From the NCBI RefSeq assembly GCF_029852145.1, contig NC_079974.1, positions 6,990,348 to 7,054,347 of the forward strand: a DNA stretch of 64,000 nucleotides, in the 5' to 3' direction. Below the pieces are notes generated by a model, which saw nothing but the letters and a program-made list of their open reading frames with translations, was not told the origin of the DNA and made no database searches. A program made the position numbers and the translations under genes. Source of the stretch: Microplitis mediator. Its lineage: Eukaryota > Arthropoda > Insecta > Hymenoptera > Braconidae. Positions 49,420 through 59,030 of this stretch are shown piece after piece. How positions within the stretch are numbered: position 1 is the first letter of the stretch; every line of letters begins with the position of its first letter.

Positions 49420-51459
49420 TTAAATTGGAGGCGCGTAATCGCTGATTCTGAAGAGTCTCTCTCTTCTTGGAGGTGCTGCCGATTTGGTGATGAAAGACGT
49501 GCTGGTTGAACGTGACTTGCTTGGAGGTGGATGCTGTAACGTATCTTGAAGTTCTATTACTTCAATTTTGTTTTGGCCAGGTAACGCTTCTGGTTGCTTC
49601 CCGCAGGTAAGTTTGGTTTCTTTATTAAGATTTGGGGAATTCTTTGCTGACTTTCTGTTTTTCTTGCAGGTGAACGAATATTTCCATCTACAGCAGTAGC
49701 AGCATTTGATGAATATTGGGATAAGGAGGATGATCCCCAACACACCTACGGCGGACATATTTCCTGCCGTCATTTTCCGGTGTATTTCGTCTTCTTGGTG
49801 GTGAAGAGAAATTTCACTCATTCGATTTTCTGTTTCTTCTAGCCCTGCTCCCCAGGGTTTGAATTTGTCGATGCTATAAAGGGGGTCAGTATTACCCTTA
49901 GAGAAAAATCCGGGTACGTTTGGTTGAGCTGATAAATTGGATGACAGAGATACCAGAGTCAGATTCAATGTTGGCAGAGTTATTTTAAGTTGAGTTGTTT
50001 CTTCGTCTACGCTCTTGAGTAGGTATTTTCCGTTTCTGATTTCGCATCCATTTTTAAGTTGGATCATTCCCGTCCCGTTGATGTAATAATCTTTCTCAAT
50101 ACGATTCGAACATTTAAGGCTTAACTTTTCTTCTGTACATGTCGAATATGCCCAAGCGTTTGGTTGGTAAAGTTTAGTCCAAGTGGTCTTGCACTTGGGA
50201 ATAATTCGAACATTGCAAGTTCGCATAACTTCCTCGGTTGATTTCATCAATAATCTCATTTCGCAGTCGACTTCTTCAGGGTTCTCCGTGGATTGCAGCG
50301 GAATGTCCGGACGACAGGACAAATCATCTCCGATATTCTTGCAATTATTGATGTAGTCGGCATCTGCTAGATAATATTGTTGCAGATCCGGATCCGTGAT
50401 TAAAAATTTTCCGGATGGTAATATCGCCAATGTTTGTACCTTACCATTCAGTTTTTCTGGCTTTGGCAGTGGTTTCAACCCATATGACAATAATGGCGTC
50501 TTATGGAATAAGGGGAGGGTTATTATGATAAGTAGGTATCCTTTCGCTCTTGCTACCCTAACGGTTGATACTGATGACAGGGTTGATATGTCCATTCTGT
50601 CAATTGGCTGTGGCGGGTTTAAATTTGGATGCTTTTCCATGATATCCCTGGTTGCTTGATAGAGTTGTCTCGGTGAAATGGCTTGTGGCGAGAGCCTTCC
50701 GGCTTTAGCTTCTTCGATGATAGTTTCGGCTTCTCTTAGCGCTCTGAGGTGGCTACTGGCAACCTCCAGGCGCTCATCTCCCAGCATTAGGACCTTCGTC
50801 ACATACACGACTTTTTCCAAGGAGCTCAGCGTTGCGTTTATGAACGCGTGTGTAGCGTTTGAAAGTTTGTTTAGATTGGATTGTATTTGGGCCTCGCTCT
50901 GGAGGATGGTATTGATTTCACTCTTGACAATGTGAGTTGCATTCTGTACCAGGTGTACCATTTCTCTGTTATCTTGATACAATTTGTTGATTTCTTTGGT
51001 TATATGTTCTTTGTCATCGTAGTCCATGGTTCCGAATAATTCCCTGGAAATCGTACCCACAAATCCGAACCATGGGGCTCGTTGTTTACGGTCATGTGGA
51101 GGGGTTTTGAATTCTGTATCCTTGAGTAGTTGTTTCAGGCGAGTTTTAGTTTGGTCTATCCTGGTTTGTACCTCGGTTATCGTGTCAATTCTCAAGTAGT
51201 GCATGCACGACCCTGCGTCGACAATCTTAGCACAACCTTGCATGGTTGAGTGTAAGTGGTCCCACTCAAAGGAATACATATTCACTAAACCCTGGACATT
51301 TATAGAAGTGATGATGCGCCAGTTTTCTTCTATCAAATGAATCTTCTTGTAGGGGTCATACAGCAGACCTGGGTTGTGTATCAATGGTTGGATGGTGAGG
51401 TTATCTTCGGATTGACCGTACCCCATGGTGATGATCAGGAGCCACAGTATTCCTTTCAT
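49420..51459 (-). CDS. env: Envelope protein, baculovirus F-like (errantivirus env)
   Basis: An open frame of 679 codons. It starts with a short hydrophobic signal peptide (MKGILWLLIITMGYGQS), has a basic cleavage-like site near residue 127 directly before a hydrophobic fusion-peptide-like stretch and an LFG..D motif, typical of the F proteins shared by group II baculoviruses and insect errantiviruses. Many N-x-S/T sites, heptad-rich regions after the fusion peptide, conserved Cys pairs, a membrane segment near residue 590-620 followed by a Cys-rich boundary and a ~60-residue tail. It mediates fusion in the known relatives. The splice acceptor 21 bases before the ATG indicates expression from a spliced RNA. 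No stop or frameshift is seen. Confidence 0.92.
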   Translation of the reverse strand: MKGILWLLIITMGYGQSEDNLTIQPLIHNPGLLYDPYKKIHLIEENWRIITSINVQGLVNMYSFEWDHLHSTMQGCAKIVDAGSCMHYLRIDTITEVQTRIDQTKTRLKQLLKDTEFKTPPHDRKQRAPWFGFVGTISRELFGTMDYDDKEHITKEINKLYQDNREMVHLVQNATHIVKSEINTILQSEAQIQSNLNKLSNATHAFINATLSSLEKVVYVTKVLMLGDERLEVASSHLRALREAETIIEEAKAGRLSPQAISPRQLYQATRDIMEKHPNLNPPQPIDRMDISTLSSVSTVRVARAKGYLLIIITLPLFHKTPLLSYGLKPLPKPEKLNGKVQTLAILPSGKFLITDPDLQQYYLADADYINNCKNIGDDLSCRPDIPLQSTENPEEVDCEMRLLMKSTEEVMRTCNVRIIPKCKTTWTKLYQPNAWAYSTCTEEKLSLKCSNRIEKDYYINGTGMIQLKNGCEIRNGKYLLKSVDEETTQLKITLPTLNLTLVSLSSNLSAQPNVPGFFSKGNTDPLYSIDKFKPWGAGLEETENRMSEISLHHQEDEIHRKMTAGNMSAVGVLGIILLIPIFIKCCYCCRWKYSFTCKKNRKSAKNSPNLNKETKLTCGKQPEALPGQNKIEVIELQDTLQHPPPSKSRSTSTSFITKSAAPPRRERLFRISDYAPPI

Positions 51460-51480
51460 GGTTGTACACAGTTCGTGGAT

Positions 51481-51482
51481 CT
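51481..51482 (-). promoter_or_regulatory. Splice acceptor for env subgenomic RNA
   Basis: The coding strand reads TTTTCTGTTTCAG just after the pol stop and 21 bases before the env ATG. Errantiviral env is known to be made from a spliced RNA. Confidence 0.7.
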
Positions 51483-51504
51483 GAAACAGAAAACTTGATA
51501 AAGT

Positions 51505-54500
51505 TTAATTTTTTGGGTCCACGGCTAGTTTTGCTTTATTGGGGTTGATTAGTTTACGCTTTCCTTTTTCGTTTTCGTAAATCAGGCTATTAAACTCGTT
51601 AATTTCTACGATTTGGTAAGGGCCTATGTAATAAGCGTCTAATTTATTTTTACGAGGTTCTTTTAGGACGTAAATGAAATCATTTACTTGGAATTTCTTC
51701 GAATTGATACGTCTATCAAATCGAATTTTTGATTCTTCTTTAGATTTGATCAGACAATCAGACGCGATTTGTCTGACGTCAGCTAGTCTTTCCATAAGAT
51801 CAGCTAGATATTCTGGATAGGTTTCGATTTTTGTGTAATCTGGGAATTGGGTGGGCAATCGTGCCTTCCGCCCAAACATTACCTCAAATGGGGTGAATTT
51901 GGTGGAAGTATGCACGCTGGTATTATAATTCATCATGGCCATGCTCAAATACCTGTCCCAATTCGGATATCTGTCTGTAATAACTCGTAAAAAGTCTATT
52001 AAAGGTTGATGGCTCCTTTCTAGGGATCCATTAGACTGTGGGTAGTAACCTGAAGTGGTTAACCTCTGTATTTTTAGTACTTTTGATAATTGTTGGATTA
52101 TTTTACTGGTAAAGGAGGTTCCTTTATCCGAAAGGATTACTCTTGGGCAGCCATAATAGCAGATGTAACGGTCGATCAGTGCCTCTGCTACTGTGGTTGA
52201 TCGTATGTCAGGTATAGGGACAACCGTTACAGCTTTCGAGAAATTGTCCTGAATGGTCAAAATATGGACATTACCGTTTCTAGTCATAGGGAGCGGACCG
52301 ACTGTGTCGATGGAAATTTTCTCGAACGGCTCGAGTGGCGTATCTGTTATTATCATAGGTTGTTTTGTCTTAATTCGTGTTAGTTTATTTTTTTGGCAGA
52401 TTTCACAGCTCTGTATGAATCGATAAATTTTCTCCTTCATTCCCGGCCAGTAAAATCTTTCACGAATACGCCAGTAAGTTTTCACTACTCCTTTGTGTCC
52501 CGCGATTGCACTACAATGGTTTTCCTCGATAATTTTAATTCTTAGTTCTTCAGGAGGTACTTCGACACGGCCTTCACAGAGGGTTACTTCAACTGGACAG
52601 TCACCCAGTTCTTGTGAAAGGTAGGACTTGATGTTCAAATCGTCGAGGTCGTCCCCCTGTTTCGCGATTCGGAACGTGTGAATTTCATGTTTAAACAAGG
52701 AAGTTCGGAGGTTTCGCAGTCCCTCTACCAAATTTTTCGAATCGATCTTTTCGAAATGGTTTTTCTTGACAAAGACTGTGAATATAAGGCAACGTCCTAA
52801 TTTTGTGACTGACACGTCACCCATTTTTGGATTTGTAGCCTTTAAATCTTCTTTGTTGATAAAGGTGAGGTCTCTTAAGAGTCGTGAAACCGGTTTCATC
52901 ATTTCGCAGTCGAGAGAAAGGAAATGTACCATGTGATCACGAGCGTACGTGATTCCATCTCGGCTGTCTAGAAATTTTATTTGTTTTAGTGGAAACTTTG
53001 GGGGTCGATCAGAGTCGGAGTTCGATGAAGATGAAACCTCAGCTGATGACCTACTTTGGCCTTGTATGTAATCTGCAAGTTCAAACGATGGAGGGTCGGT
53101 TGAATACCAAGGGGGTGGAATTTGGTTTTGTGGGTGAGGATTATTTTTAGCTGGTTCGTCCACCCGTTGCCCGGTTGGGACCGAGGCAGTTTGTTGTTCC
53201 TCGCGGTTATTTTCTACGATGTGTGCCGAGTTTTCCGCCTGTGGATTTTCAACCGTAATTATTGTAGTTTGTTCGATCTCATCAATTTCCGATGTAGTCG
53301 TTATTGAAGGGTGTTCTTCAGGAACTTCAACCGTGGTATCTTGGGGAAGATTTTGTGGTGTTAACGTGCATTCGTTATCGTTATTTTCCTTTGCAGAGTC
53401 GTTGCTCATGGCTCGTGCTGGTGATTCACCAATTTTTGCCATACTTGACGATGCTGCAGGAATATCTTCCATATTCAAAGTTTGGCATGTTGAAGGTCTT
53501 GGTATAATGGTGGAATGATGTCTGTCGCCTTCAACTCCTTTTTTCCAATAAAAGGTTCTCGATGGGTCATCATGTTCGAAGTCTTCGTAAACGTCTTGAA
53601 CGGGTCTTAGTAGAGTCCTTTTCCAGATAGGAGTTGCTGGATCTACTCCTATCGTTAAATATTTATCTTTTAGGTTTGTAATTTGATTCTCATTTTCCGG
53701 GCTCGCCGGGGTAATCTCTACGTGTACCTCTGAATCAGGTATGCTGGCCTCACTAGTGTCGTCGTCGTCGACGTCTGTATCGGAGTTTTCTCGAAGAAAT
53801 TCTTCTTCTTGTTCTTCATCCTCTTCTTCTGACTCAGTTGACTCTTCTTCTTCCTCATATTCGTGTGGAAGTTTGGTGGTGTGGAGAAATTTCTGGACTT
53901 CTTCTATTACCTTAGGACTAGGTGCAGGGAGTAGATTAATATAGTCTTCCGGTCGCACTGGAGGGGGTTTTTCAACCTTTTTAACTGTTTCGGGTTTGTT
54001 AGCTAGGAATTCTTCGAATTGTTCAGTTGCTCTCCGTAGTTCTTCGCGAAATCTTTGCCTATCGATGGCTTCTGGGGTATCTTCACTGTCATCAGCTGAA
54101 CTCTTTTCAGCTTCTAATAGTAGATACTCAGCATTCATCAAGCGGACTGCTTCTTCCTCATCAGAATCGTCTACAACAGCTGTTTCTTTTCCTGGAAGTT
54201 CTTTTTCTTTTTCTTTTTCTTGGCTTGCAACAGGAGGATCTGGAGGGTCGTTGGAAAATACATCATCATCCCCCATAACTTCCTCCACTTGATTATTCTC
54301 TGTGACTTCGGGTTCAGTAGTGCTTAGTTCACAGTAATTTACGCGTTTACGTATAGTGACGTTGTCGGTAGCTTTTCTCTGTCGTAACCGGGAAGCTATT
54401 GTATCTCTTGGTTGGGGTGCGCTGTTAACCCTTGGCTTATTCTTGGTTCCAGGTTTCCTGCCTCTTTTTACCGCGTTGATAGCTTCTTCGTTCGGCAGAG

Positions 54501-57156
54501 ATGATTTTCTTAGAGGCAACATTACTGCTTCGGTGGTTTTTGGATTTTCTATTTCCGTGGTTAACGGCTCTTCATGTCGTCCCTCGGGATTATAAGATAA
54601 TCCTTCCGCGTACTGTTCGGAGATCTTGTGTCGAACAATGACTGAAAATTTGTATTCACTCAATTGGGATCTCCATTTGATCTGTCGTTCGGTTACAGTT
54701 TGACTATCCCTTAACCAAGCCATACAGGGGCTGCTGGTGTATAGGGTAAAAGGTTTACCATAGAGGTATGGTCTAAACTGTTGAACAGCATATAGAACAG
54801 CCAAACATTCTTTTTCATTGTTCGTATATCTTGTTTCTGTATCATGCAAGACGCGGGACGTACAGGAAACAATTTTCTCGATTTTATCATTATTTTCAGT
54901 ACTTGGGTCGTTGTCCTCGGATTCAACTTCTTGACTTAAAATGCCCGATATTCCGACCTCTGAGGAACTTGTGGCCAAAATAAATGGTTTGTTAAAATCG
55001 GGGTAAGCAAGGAAAGAGTTTTCACATAATGCATTCTTGATGTCATTGAAAGCGTTCTGAGCTTCTTCTGACCAAATGAACGGTTTTGTCTTTCTGGTAA
55101 GGTCAGTGATGGGCTTAGCTCTTTCAGCGAAATTTTCAATAAAACGGCGGTAATAATTCGCCAAACCCATGAACTTTCGAGCTTCAGTGTGATTACGTGG
55201 TTTAGAAGCGTTCTGAAGCGAAGAGATCTTTTTAGGGTCGGGTTTTACCCCATCTTTTGTTATAATGTGACCCAAATATTCGACTTCTGGACACAGAAAT
55301 TTACATTTCTCGGGCTGAAGAGTTAGCCCGGCTTCTCTAAGGCGATTGAAGAGTCTTTGAACTCTTACCTCGTGATCTTCAAGTGAAGACGCGTAACTCA
55401 CAAAGTCATCGAGATATATGAATAGCTCTGTGCCTTTGAGACCACTTAAAGTGGAATCCATCATACGTTGGAAGATTGCAGGGGCACATTCTAATCCGAA
55501 TGGCATGCAACAGTATTCCCAATGGCCATCGGGAGTTGAAAATGCAGTCTTTTCTGCGTCTTTTGGGTTCATTGGAACTTGATGAAATCCACTCGCTAGA
55601 TCAAATACGCTGAAGTATTTGGCTCCACCAAGTTGATCTAAAATATCGATTATCAGAGGTAGAGGGTAAGCGTCCCCCACTGTAACTTTATTTAGATTTC
55701 GAAAATCAATAACCATGCGCCATTTTTTGTTACCGTGCGCATCAGGCTTCTTTGGAACTATCCATAGAGGCGAATTATAAGGTGAATTCGATTTACGAAT
55801 TATTCCTTGTTTTAAAAGATTATCGACTTGTTTTTGGATTTCTTCTCGATGCTCTTGTGGGAATCGATATTGTCGCATCCGGATTGGCTGGTCGGTGGTA
55901 GTTTCAATTTTGCATGTGAATTTCTTAGATCGTCCGAGACGATCGCCAGGCAAATGAAAGACGTCGTGATTTCTTTTAATGAGGTCAAATACCTGTTTTC
56001 GCTCTCGTCTGTTTAAGTGATCTGTGGGAATTTTGTCGAAGATCAAATTTATTCTTTCTTTCTTGGATAGTTTACTGTTGGACTTCGATAGTGGCTCGAT
56101 ATTATCAGGAAAGTAATCCGTGGAATCAGTTTGGTCAAAATCGAACTCCTCTAACATTTGGGGTTCGATGTTGATATCAACTGGATCTGAGGTGGTATTG
56201 ATGACCATACACATTGCTTGATCTTCTTCCACGGTGACTGCGGCTTCACCCATAAGAATCCCGTCTTTAAGGGTGACCTTCGGCAAGTAACCCTGCTTAA
56301 TTTCAGGATTAATAATCGGTACCGCAACTGTCATTCTCATACGAGGTGGGATCGTATATGATCGCGATGGTTTGACCTCCAAACTGAAATATAGAGGTCG
56401 AGAAGGTCTGGAAAGCAAGTTTATCGACTGATGATGGTAAGAAATTTCGGCTTGTTCTTTCCGTAGAAAATTGTTGCCAAGGATCCCGACTCCATTAAAT
56501 GGTAGATTTTCATCTACCACGTGAAAGAGAATTTTGGATCCTAAGACCTTTAATTCCACAGTACCGATTGTCTTAACTCGGCACCCATTGAGGCCTCTCA
56601 ACGACATGACCTCATTTTGATTTATTATGATTTGAGGTTTGAGGGCAGAGACGTTGATCAAACATACGTCCCCCCCTGTATCGATGAGAAAGCATTGTAA
56701 TTCGCCGAGCAATGAGTTACATGCGTCGAAAATTTTCGGTCCCGTACCGAGAGTTAAAATTGAATTCTCTTGAGAATCCTCATCCATTGTGAATGGAATG
56801 GGACGAGTGGGTCTTTCTCTGAGGACAAGAGTATTCCAATAGAAGGAAATAGCTGCTCTTTCCTTTGTGAAAAACTCATTACCCAGGATTCCTGAATAGC
56901 CTCCGGGAGCTTGGGGTAATATCTCAAAACGAACTTCAACTCCAAAAATTTTCAATGTAATATTTCCAATGATGGGCATGCTACTTGTCGCAATACCTCC
57001 CACCATACCTCCTTCTTCAGTTGTAAAGACGGCATCGTCTGCTAGAGCGTCGATGCAAAGGAGATTAAGATCTGAACCAGAGTCGAGAAGAACTTCACAA
57101 CCTGAATTGGAAAGTTCCTTTGATTTCATCCAGATCTTAGGCCCTTTTCCGATCAC
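51505..57156 (-). CDS. pol: Pol polyprotein: two proteases, RT, degenerate RNase H, macro-like domain, integrase
   Basis: Numbering from 57156. Retropepsin copy 1 has DSG at 25-27 and ILG at 90-92; copy 2 has DTG at 159-161 and its own ILG. RT has YLDD near 581-584. The RNase H region (about 725-850) reads TSSSE and TSSP where gypsy elements have TDAS and TDHK, and AEGLS for ADALS; NNEKE is kept. Residues ~855-1385 are acidic and disordered-looking, with an AT-hook-like KRGRKPG near 895. About 1390-1530 resembles a macro domain (VHFLSLDCEMM; LRNLRTSLFKHEI). The integrase follows: HHCC zinc site from ~1540, D (SIDTVG), D (LSDKG) and E (GSLERS) with exactly 35 residues between the last two, and a C-terminal GPY motif. 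The frame is -1 to gag; upstream codons are open (PATKSITLV), so frameshifting is expected. The GTG at 57156 is not the true start. Confidence 0.93.
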   Translation of the reverse strand: MIGKGPKIWMKSKELSNSGCEVLLDSGSDLNLLCIDALADDAVFTTEEGGMVGGIATSSMPIIGNITLKIFGVEVRFEILPQAPGGYSGILGNEFFTKERAAISFYWNTLVLRERPTRPIPFTMDEDSQENSILTLGTGPKIFDACNSLLGELQCFLIDTGGDVCLINVSALKPQIIINQNEVMSLRGLNGCRVKTIGTVELKVLGSKILFHVVDENLPFNGVGILGNNFLRKEQAEISYHHQSINLLSRPSRPLYFSLEVKPSRSYTIPPRMRMTVAVPIINPEIKQGYLPKVTLKDGILMGEAAVTVEEDQAMCMVINTTSDPVDINIEPQMLEEFDFDQTDSTDYFPDNIEPLSKSNSKLSKKERINLIFDKIPTDHLNRRERKQVFDLIKRNHDVFHLPGDRLGRSKKFTCKIETTTDQPIRMRQYRFPQEHREEIQKQVDNLLKQGIIRKSNSPYNSPLWIVPKKPDAHGNKKWRMVIDFRNLNKVTVGDAYPLPLIIDILDQLGGAKYFSVFDLASGFHQVPMNPKDAEKTAFSTPDGHWEYCCMPFGLECAPAIFQRMMDSTLSGLKGTELFIYLDDFVSYASSLEDHEVRVQRLFNRLREAGLTLQPEKCKFLCPEVEYLGHIITKDGVKPDPKKISSLQNASKPRNHTEARKFMGLANYYRRFIENFAERAKPITDLTRKTKPFIWSEEAQNAFNDIKNALCENSFLAYPDFNKPFILATSSSEVGISGILSQEVESEDNDPSTENNDKIEKIVSCTSRVLHDTETRYTNNEKECLAVLYAVQQFRPYLYGKPFTLYTSSPCMAWLRDSQTVTERQIKWRSQLSEYKFSVIVRHKISEQYAEGLSYNPEGRHEEPLTTEIENPKTTEAVMLPLRKSSLPNEEAINAVKRGRKPGTKNKPRVNSAPQPRDTIASRLRQRKATDNVTIRKRVNYCELSTTEPEVTENNQVEEVMGDDDVFSNDPPDPPVASQEKEKEKELPGKETAVVDDSDEEEAVRLMNAEYLLLEAEKSSADDSEDTPEAIDRQRFREELRRATEQFEEFLANKPETVKKVEKPPPVRPEDYINLLPAPSPKVIEEVQKFLHTTKLPHEYEEEEESTESEEEDEEQEEEFLRENSDTDVDDDDTSEASIPDSEVHVEITPASPENENQITNLKDKYLTIGVDPATPIWKRTLLRPVQDVYEDFEHDDPSRTFYWKKGVEGDRHHSTIIPRPSTCQTLNMEDIPAASSSMAKIGESPARAMSNDSAKENNDNECTLTPQNLPQDTTVEVPEEHPSITTTSEIDEIEQTTIITVENPQAENSAHIVENNREEQQTASVPTGQRVDEPAKNNPHPQNQIPPPWYSTDPPSFELADYIQGQSRSSAEVSSSSNSDSDRPPKFPLKQIKFLDSRDGITYARDHMVHFLSLDCEMMKPVSRLLRDLTFINKEDLKATNPKMGDVSVTKLGRCLIFTVFVKKNHFEKIDSKNLVEGLRNLRTSLFKHEIHTFRIAKQGDDLDDLNIKSYLSQELGDCPVEVTLCEGRVEVPPEELRIKIIEENHCSAIAGHKGVVKTYWRIRERFYWPGMKEKIYRFIQSCEICQKNKLTRIKTKQPMIITDTPLEPFEKISIDTVGPLPMTRNGNVHILTIQDNFSKAVTVVPIPDIRSTTVAEALIDRYICYYGCPRVILSDKGTSFTSKIIQQLSKVLKIQRLTTSGYYPQSNGSLERSHQPLIDFLRVITDRYPNWDRYLSMAMMNYNTSVHTSTKFTPFEVMFGRKARLPTQFPDYTKIETYPEYLADLMERLADVRQIASDCLIKSKEESKIRFDRRINSKKFQVNDFIYVLKEPRKNKLDAYYIGPYQIVEINEFNSLIYENEKGKRKLINPNKAKLAVDPKN

Positions 57157-58670
57157 TAATGTGATGGATTTGGTCGCTGGAGGAGTTTGTACTCTCTCGC
57201 TGTTGTTTGCGAGTTGCGTGCGAGTCGGGGCGGTGATCTTCGAGACTCTCGGGCTCCACTCGTCATCGTCTCGCCTTGACGAGCGCCCCGCGCATTTAAA
57301 GACGGTTCTGAAATTTTCCTAGCAGCTCGTCTTTTCGCTTGATGATGGGGACAAAATGGACAATTACAACATGCGGAATCGTCTTCTGCATGTTTTAATT
57401 TCTCAGAATCGAGCTCAGGGTCGAATACAACCTTTTTCTTTGGACTTACAGGGGATCTACCACTCTCAATTTCTTGTTGTTGGGACGTTGATCTGGGAGA
57501 TGGTTTACGACTAGGCCGATAAGGTTCGCGTCCCCCTTTACTCGATGAGTAAGTGTAAGTTTCATATTTGGGTGGTATCGATTCTTCGTCTGAATATTCC
57601 GATTCTAGGTCTTCTTCTGAATCGTAGTTTTTCGTCTCCTTTGATGAATAAGAGAACGTTTGACCTCGAGTTTCCTGACGATTATCTTCATCCTCGTAAT
57701 AGCGTCGAGGCCTAGAGTAATCGTCTCTGGTTTTACCATAGTTATCCCGATCGTGATAGCGATCTCGATCGTGATAACGCTCTCGATCGTGATAACGGTC
57801 GCGGTCGTGATAACGGTCGCGATCGTGATAGCGCTCTCGGTCATGATAACGATCTCGACGGGGGTATTGAGGATTTTCTGGTCGATCGGATTGACCAGGG
57901 CGCCATACTGTTATGCTGAAACCCTCTTCTGATACAGCCTCCCAGAGTTCTTCCAATGTTTTTGGTTTGCTAATTTTTGCTAGACACCTTGGAAGGTCTG
58001 GCAGGCTGGCGTAAAAACAGTCAAAAGCTACCTTGTTTTGTTGTTTCATTATAATATCAACTTCATCTGCGGGTAGAGCTGCTTTTAGACCGGTTACCAT
58101 ACGACTTATTCTGTAGTAAAAATCTTCGACTGATTCGCCGTTCTTGGGTTTAGCAGAAGCGAGTCGACGATGCCAAATAAGGGTGGGATCGCCCTGTCGG
58201 AATCTTTTTCCCAAGACGTCTAGGACGTCTTCAACGGTTCGAATTTGGGCTTTAGAAACAATGCTTTTAGCTCGGCCCGCTAATTTTTGGACGATTCTTG
58301 CAACCCAAACCGCATGATGACCAGGGGCGATTGAAGGTAAATAGCCACGGATTACGTCGTCAAATTCGACGAATTCTCTCTCGGCGTTAGGACCTTCGCC
58401 ATCGAAACGCTTTAAGGTATGGAAAAGCTCCGTAGACAACTTGAGCTGACTCGGGGCGATGTTGGCGTCATCCAGAGTGGTATCCAAGCGAATGACTCGA
58501 TTTTGGGGACCATATTCGGGATGTTCATCGTCGGTGCCAGACATAGCTGGAGGTGAACGTAATCGTTCTCTGCGTTTTCTGTGATGGCGCGTAATGTTGG
58601 AGATTGACCTCAAAGGTGCTCTAGTGACACAGTTTTGATTTATGCAAGAGTGTAATAACAATTGTGTCAC
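57156..58670 (-). CDS. gag: Gag of the errantivirus-like element
   Basis: 504 codons are open; the Met at 58544 (MSGTDDEHPEYG) is a likely start if translation does not begin at 58670. The capsid-like region (about 75-260) has KRFDGEG, FVEFDDVIRGYL, LAGRAKSIV and FYYRISRMVTGL, as in gypsy Gag. Then comes a run of six to seven RYHDR(D/E) units (57735-57855), a Ser/Tyr/acidic part and an Arg-rich tail with CCNCPFCPHH, which is not a standard CX2CX4HX4C knuckle. The stop TAG at 57156-57158 overlaps pol. Gag packages the genomic RNA. The arginine-rich repeats may replace the knuckle for RNA binding (inference). Confidence 0.9.
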   Translation of the reverse strand: MTQLLLHSCINQNCVTRAPLRSISNITRHHRKRRERLRSPPAMSGTDDEHPEYGPQNRVIRLDTTLDDANIAPSQLKLSTELFHTLKRFDGEGPNAEREFVEFDDVIRGYLPSIAPGHHAVWVARIVQKLAGRAKSIVSKAQIRTVEDVLDVLGKRFRQGDPTLIWHRRLASAKPKNGESVEDFYYRISRMVTGLKAALPADEVDIIMKQQNKVAFDCFYASLPDLPRCLAKISKPKTLEELWEAVSEEGFSITVWRPGQSDRPENPQYPRRDRYHDRERYHDRDRYHDRDRYHDRERYHDRDRYHDRDNYGKTRDDYSRPRRYYEDEDNRQETRGQTFSYSSKETKNYDSEEDLESEYSDEESIPPKYETYTYSSSKGGREPYRPSRKPSPRSTSQQQEIESGRSPVSPKKKVVFDPELDSEKLKHAEDDSACCNCPFCPHHQAKRRAARKISEPSLNARGARQGETMTSGARESRRSPPRLARNSQTTAREYKLLQRPNPSH

Positions 58671-59030
58671 TAGTCAGCAAAAAAAATTGGAGGATTGACC
58701 CAGAAAAAAGTCAATCGGGAAATAAAAATTTTTTTGAGGTGTTGTAACAATAAGTTTCGATAACGAGAAGTAGGTTACCGATTCAGCAAAATTTTAGATT
58801 TCGAAACGAATAGGGTGTGGTCCAGTTATATACTGGCACAAATAATTTGGATATTAAAATATTTAATTTTCAAAAAAAAACCACAAAAAAAAAGGAAATT
58901 TTAATGAAATAATATTAAAATTTAAGAGAAAAATTTTTCTTTTGAAGAAAACCCGATTTGGGAAAAGAAAACGAGAATTTATGATAGATTTTAAGGTAAA
59001 TGCAATTTCTCAAAGAGAAGGATTAACACC
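58671..59030 (-). other. 5' leader of the element
   Basis: Between the primer site and gag. A-rich without ORF; expected to carry packaging signals, none identified. Confidence 0.5.

Noticed and set aside
50396..50935. Plus-strand frames opposite env
   Set aside because: They have no splice structure or recognisable motifs and lie opposite a well-supported env.
57605..57932. Ile/Thr/Val-rich frames across the Gag repeats
   Set aside because: They are alternative readings of the RYHDRD array.
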